Source: CAZPNX01 sp964518765
GTDB taxonomy: Bacteria > Edwardsbacteria > AC1 > EtOH8
Reading direction: 5' to 3'
DNA length: 64,000 bases
NCBI GenBank assembly: GCA_964518765.1
Contig: CAZFJC010000002.1
Location: 104,726-168,725 of the forward strand
Below the pieces are notes generated by a model. That model was not told the origin of the DNA. It worked only from the letters and a program-made list of their open reading frames with translations, and searched no databases. The position numbers were made by a program, and so were the translations under genes. This document shows positions 63,807 to 64,000 of the stretch, in pieces. The number at the start of each line of letters is the position of its first letter. The first letter of the stretch is position 1.

Positions 63807-64000
63807 CTAATCCTGTGCTTGATTGGTTACGTCCCTCGCCTGGGCGATGAACGTCATCAGGAAAGCACCCTCCTTGCCCAGGTTGGTGATCCTGACCAGC
63901 TCGATGGTGTCCGTCTCCAGGCTGTCCACGTAGACGTCGCGGTAGTGACGTGCCCCCGTTATTAGTGCCAGTCTGAGTGTTACACCTAGGCCGCTGGACA
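63807..64000 (-). CDS. C-terminal end of an exported or surface protein (5' end outside window)
   Basis: On minus the frame is open from the window edge to TAG 63807-63809, about 63 residues: VTLRLALITGARHYRDVYV, then DTIELVRITNLGKEGAFLM. The beta pattern and GC-rich codons fit the end of a surface or periplasmic beta domain. It lies 38 bases before the next gene's start and probably leads the same operon. The family cannot be told from this fragment. Confidence 0.55.
   Translation of the reverse strand, partial: SSGLGVTLRLALITGARHYRDVYVDSLETDTIELVRITNLGKEGAFLMTFIAQARDVTNQAQD

Noticed and set aside
1..64000. CRISPR arrays, rRNA genes or a prophage
   Set aside because: No regularly spaced repeats, no rRNA sequence and no phage structural genes seen.

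Overview
The window comes from an uncultivated diderm bacterium with fairly high GC. The outer envelope is shown by lpxD, a BamA/Skp pair, a LolC/E-type lipoprotein-sorting permease and a type IV pilus secretin. Three genes or gene remnants carry a C-terminal FlgD-Ig/type-IX-like sorting domain. That mix resembles candidate phyla around the FCB group (Edwardsbacteria, WOR-3 or Zixibacteria-like bins), but I cannot place it from sequence alone. Two runs of exactly 100 N (46097-46196 and 53076-53175) mark scaffold gaps, so this is a draft or metagenome assembly. Almost all genes lie on the minus strand; rpsT, a lipoprotein, a secreted nuclease, a class A PBP and a dead integrase are on plus. Promoters are easy to read (TTGACA, about 17 bases, TATAAT) and several terminators are long perfect palindromes.

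Layout. 1-5.9 kb: end of scpB, rpsT, then pilMNOPQ behind a small excisionase-type HTH gene and a divergent promoter region. 6-10.6 kb: a lipoprotein, a CsgG/LpoB-like protein, an ABC-F ATPase and a secreted endonuclease I. 10.6-20.2 kb: a probable single operon that starts at a consensus promoter with a folded, attenuator-like leader and runs through a 47-codon ORF, rsgA, a 1034-residue GNAT fusion, an HDAC-family deacetylase and a heterodimeric ABC exporter. 20.3-23.6 kb: remnant of a secreted protein, type III glutamine synthetase with a V4R-like partner, and tRNA-Arg. 23.7-29.6 kb: a Met/Cys-metabolism PLP enzyme, an unknown membrane protein, a ferredoxin-containing EtfA, EtfB and an RlmI-type methyltransferase. 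29.7-39.9 kb: typA, a HEAT-repeat protein, a LolC/E permease, lysS, a small membrane protein, and a sugar-nucleotide pair (guanylyltransferase/phosphomutase fusion plus GlmU-like).

40-49.4 kb: PBP1A, an integrase pseudogene with a palindromic repeat inside it, lpxD, a Skp fusion, bamA (with gap) and a TPR protein. 49.5-64 kb: a cell-surface island with a giant secreted NlpC/P60 protein of about 3,300 residues (with gap), a propeller protein, a secreted M23 peptidase that shares a near-identical 207-bp segment with the giant gene but is then frameshifted and truncated, and two further exported proteins. Parts of this island are strikingly AT-rich.

The points most worth a second look are the attenuator-led rsgA/acetyltransferase/deacetylase/exporter operon, the GNAT fused to large mutarotase-like beta domains, and the paired NlpC/P60 and M23 surface proteins that appear to be recombining with each other.
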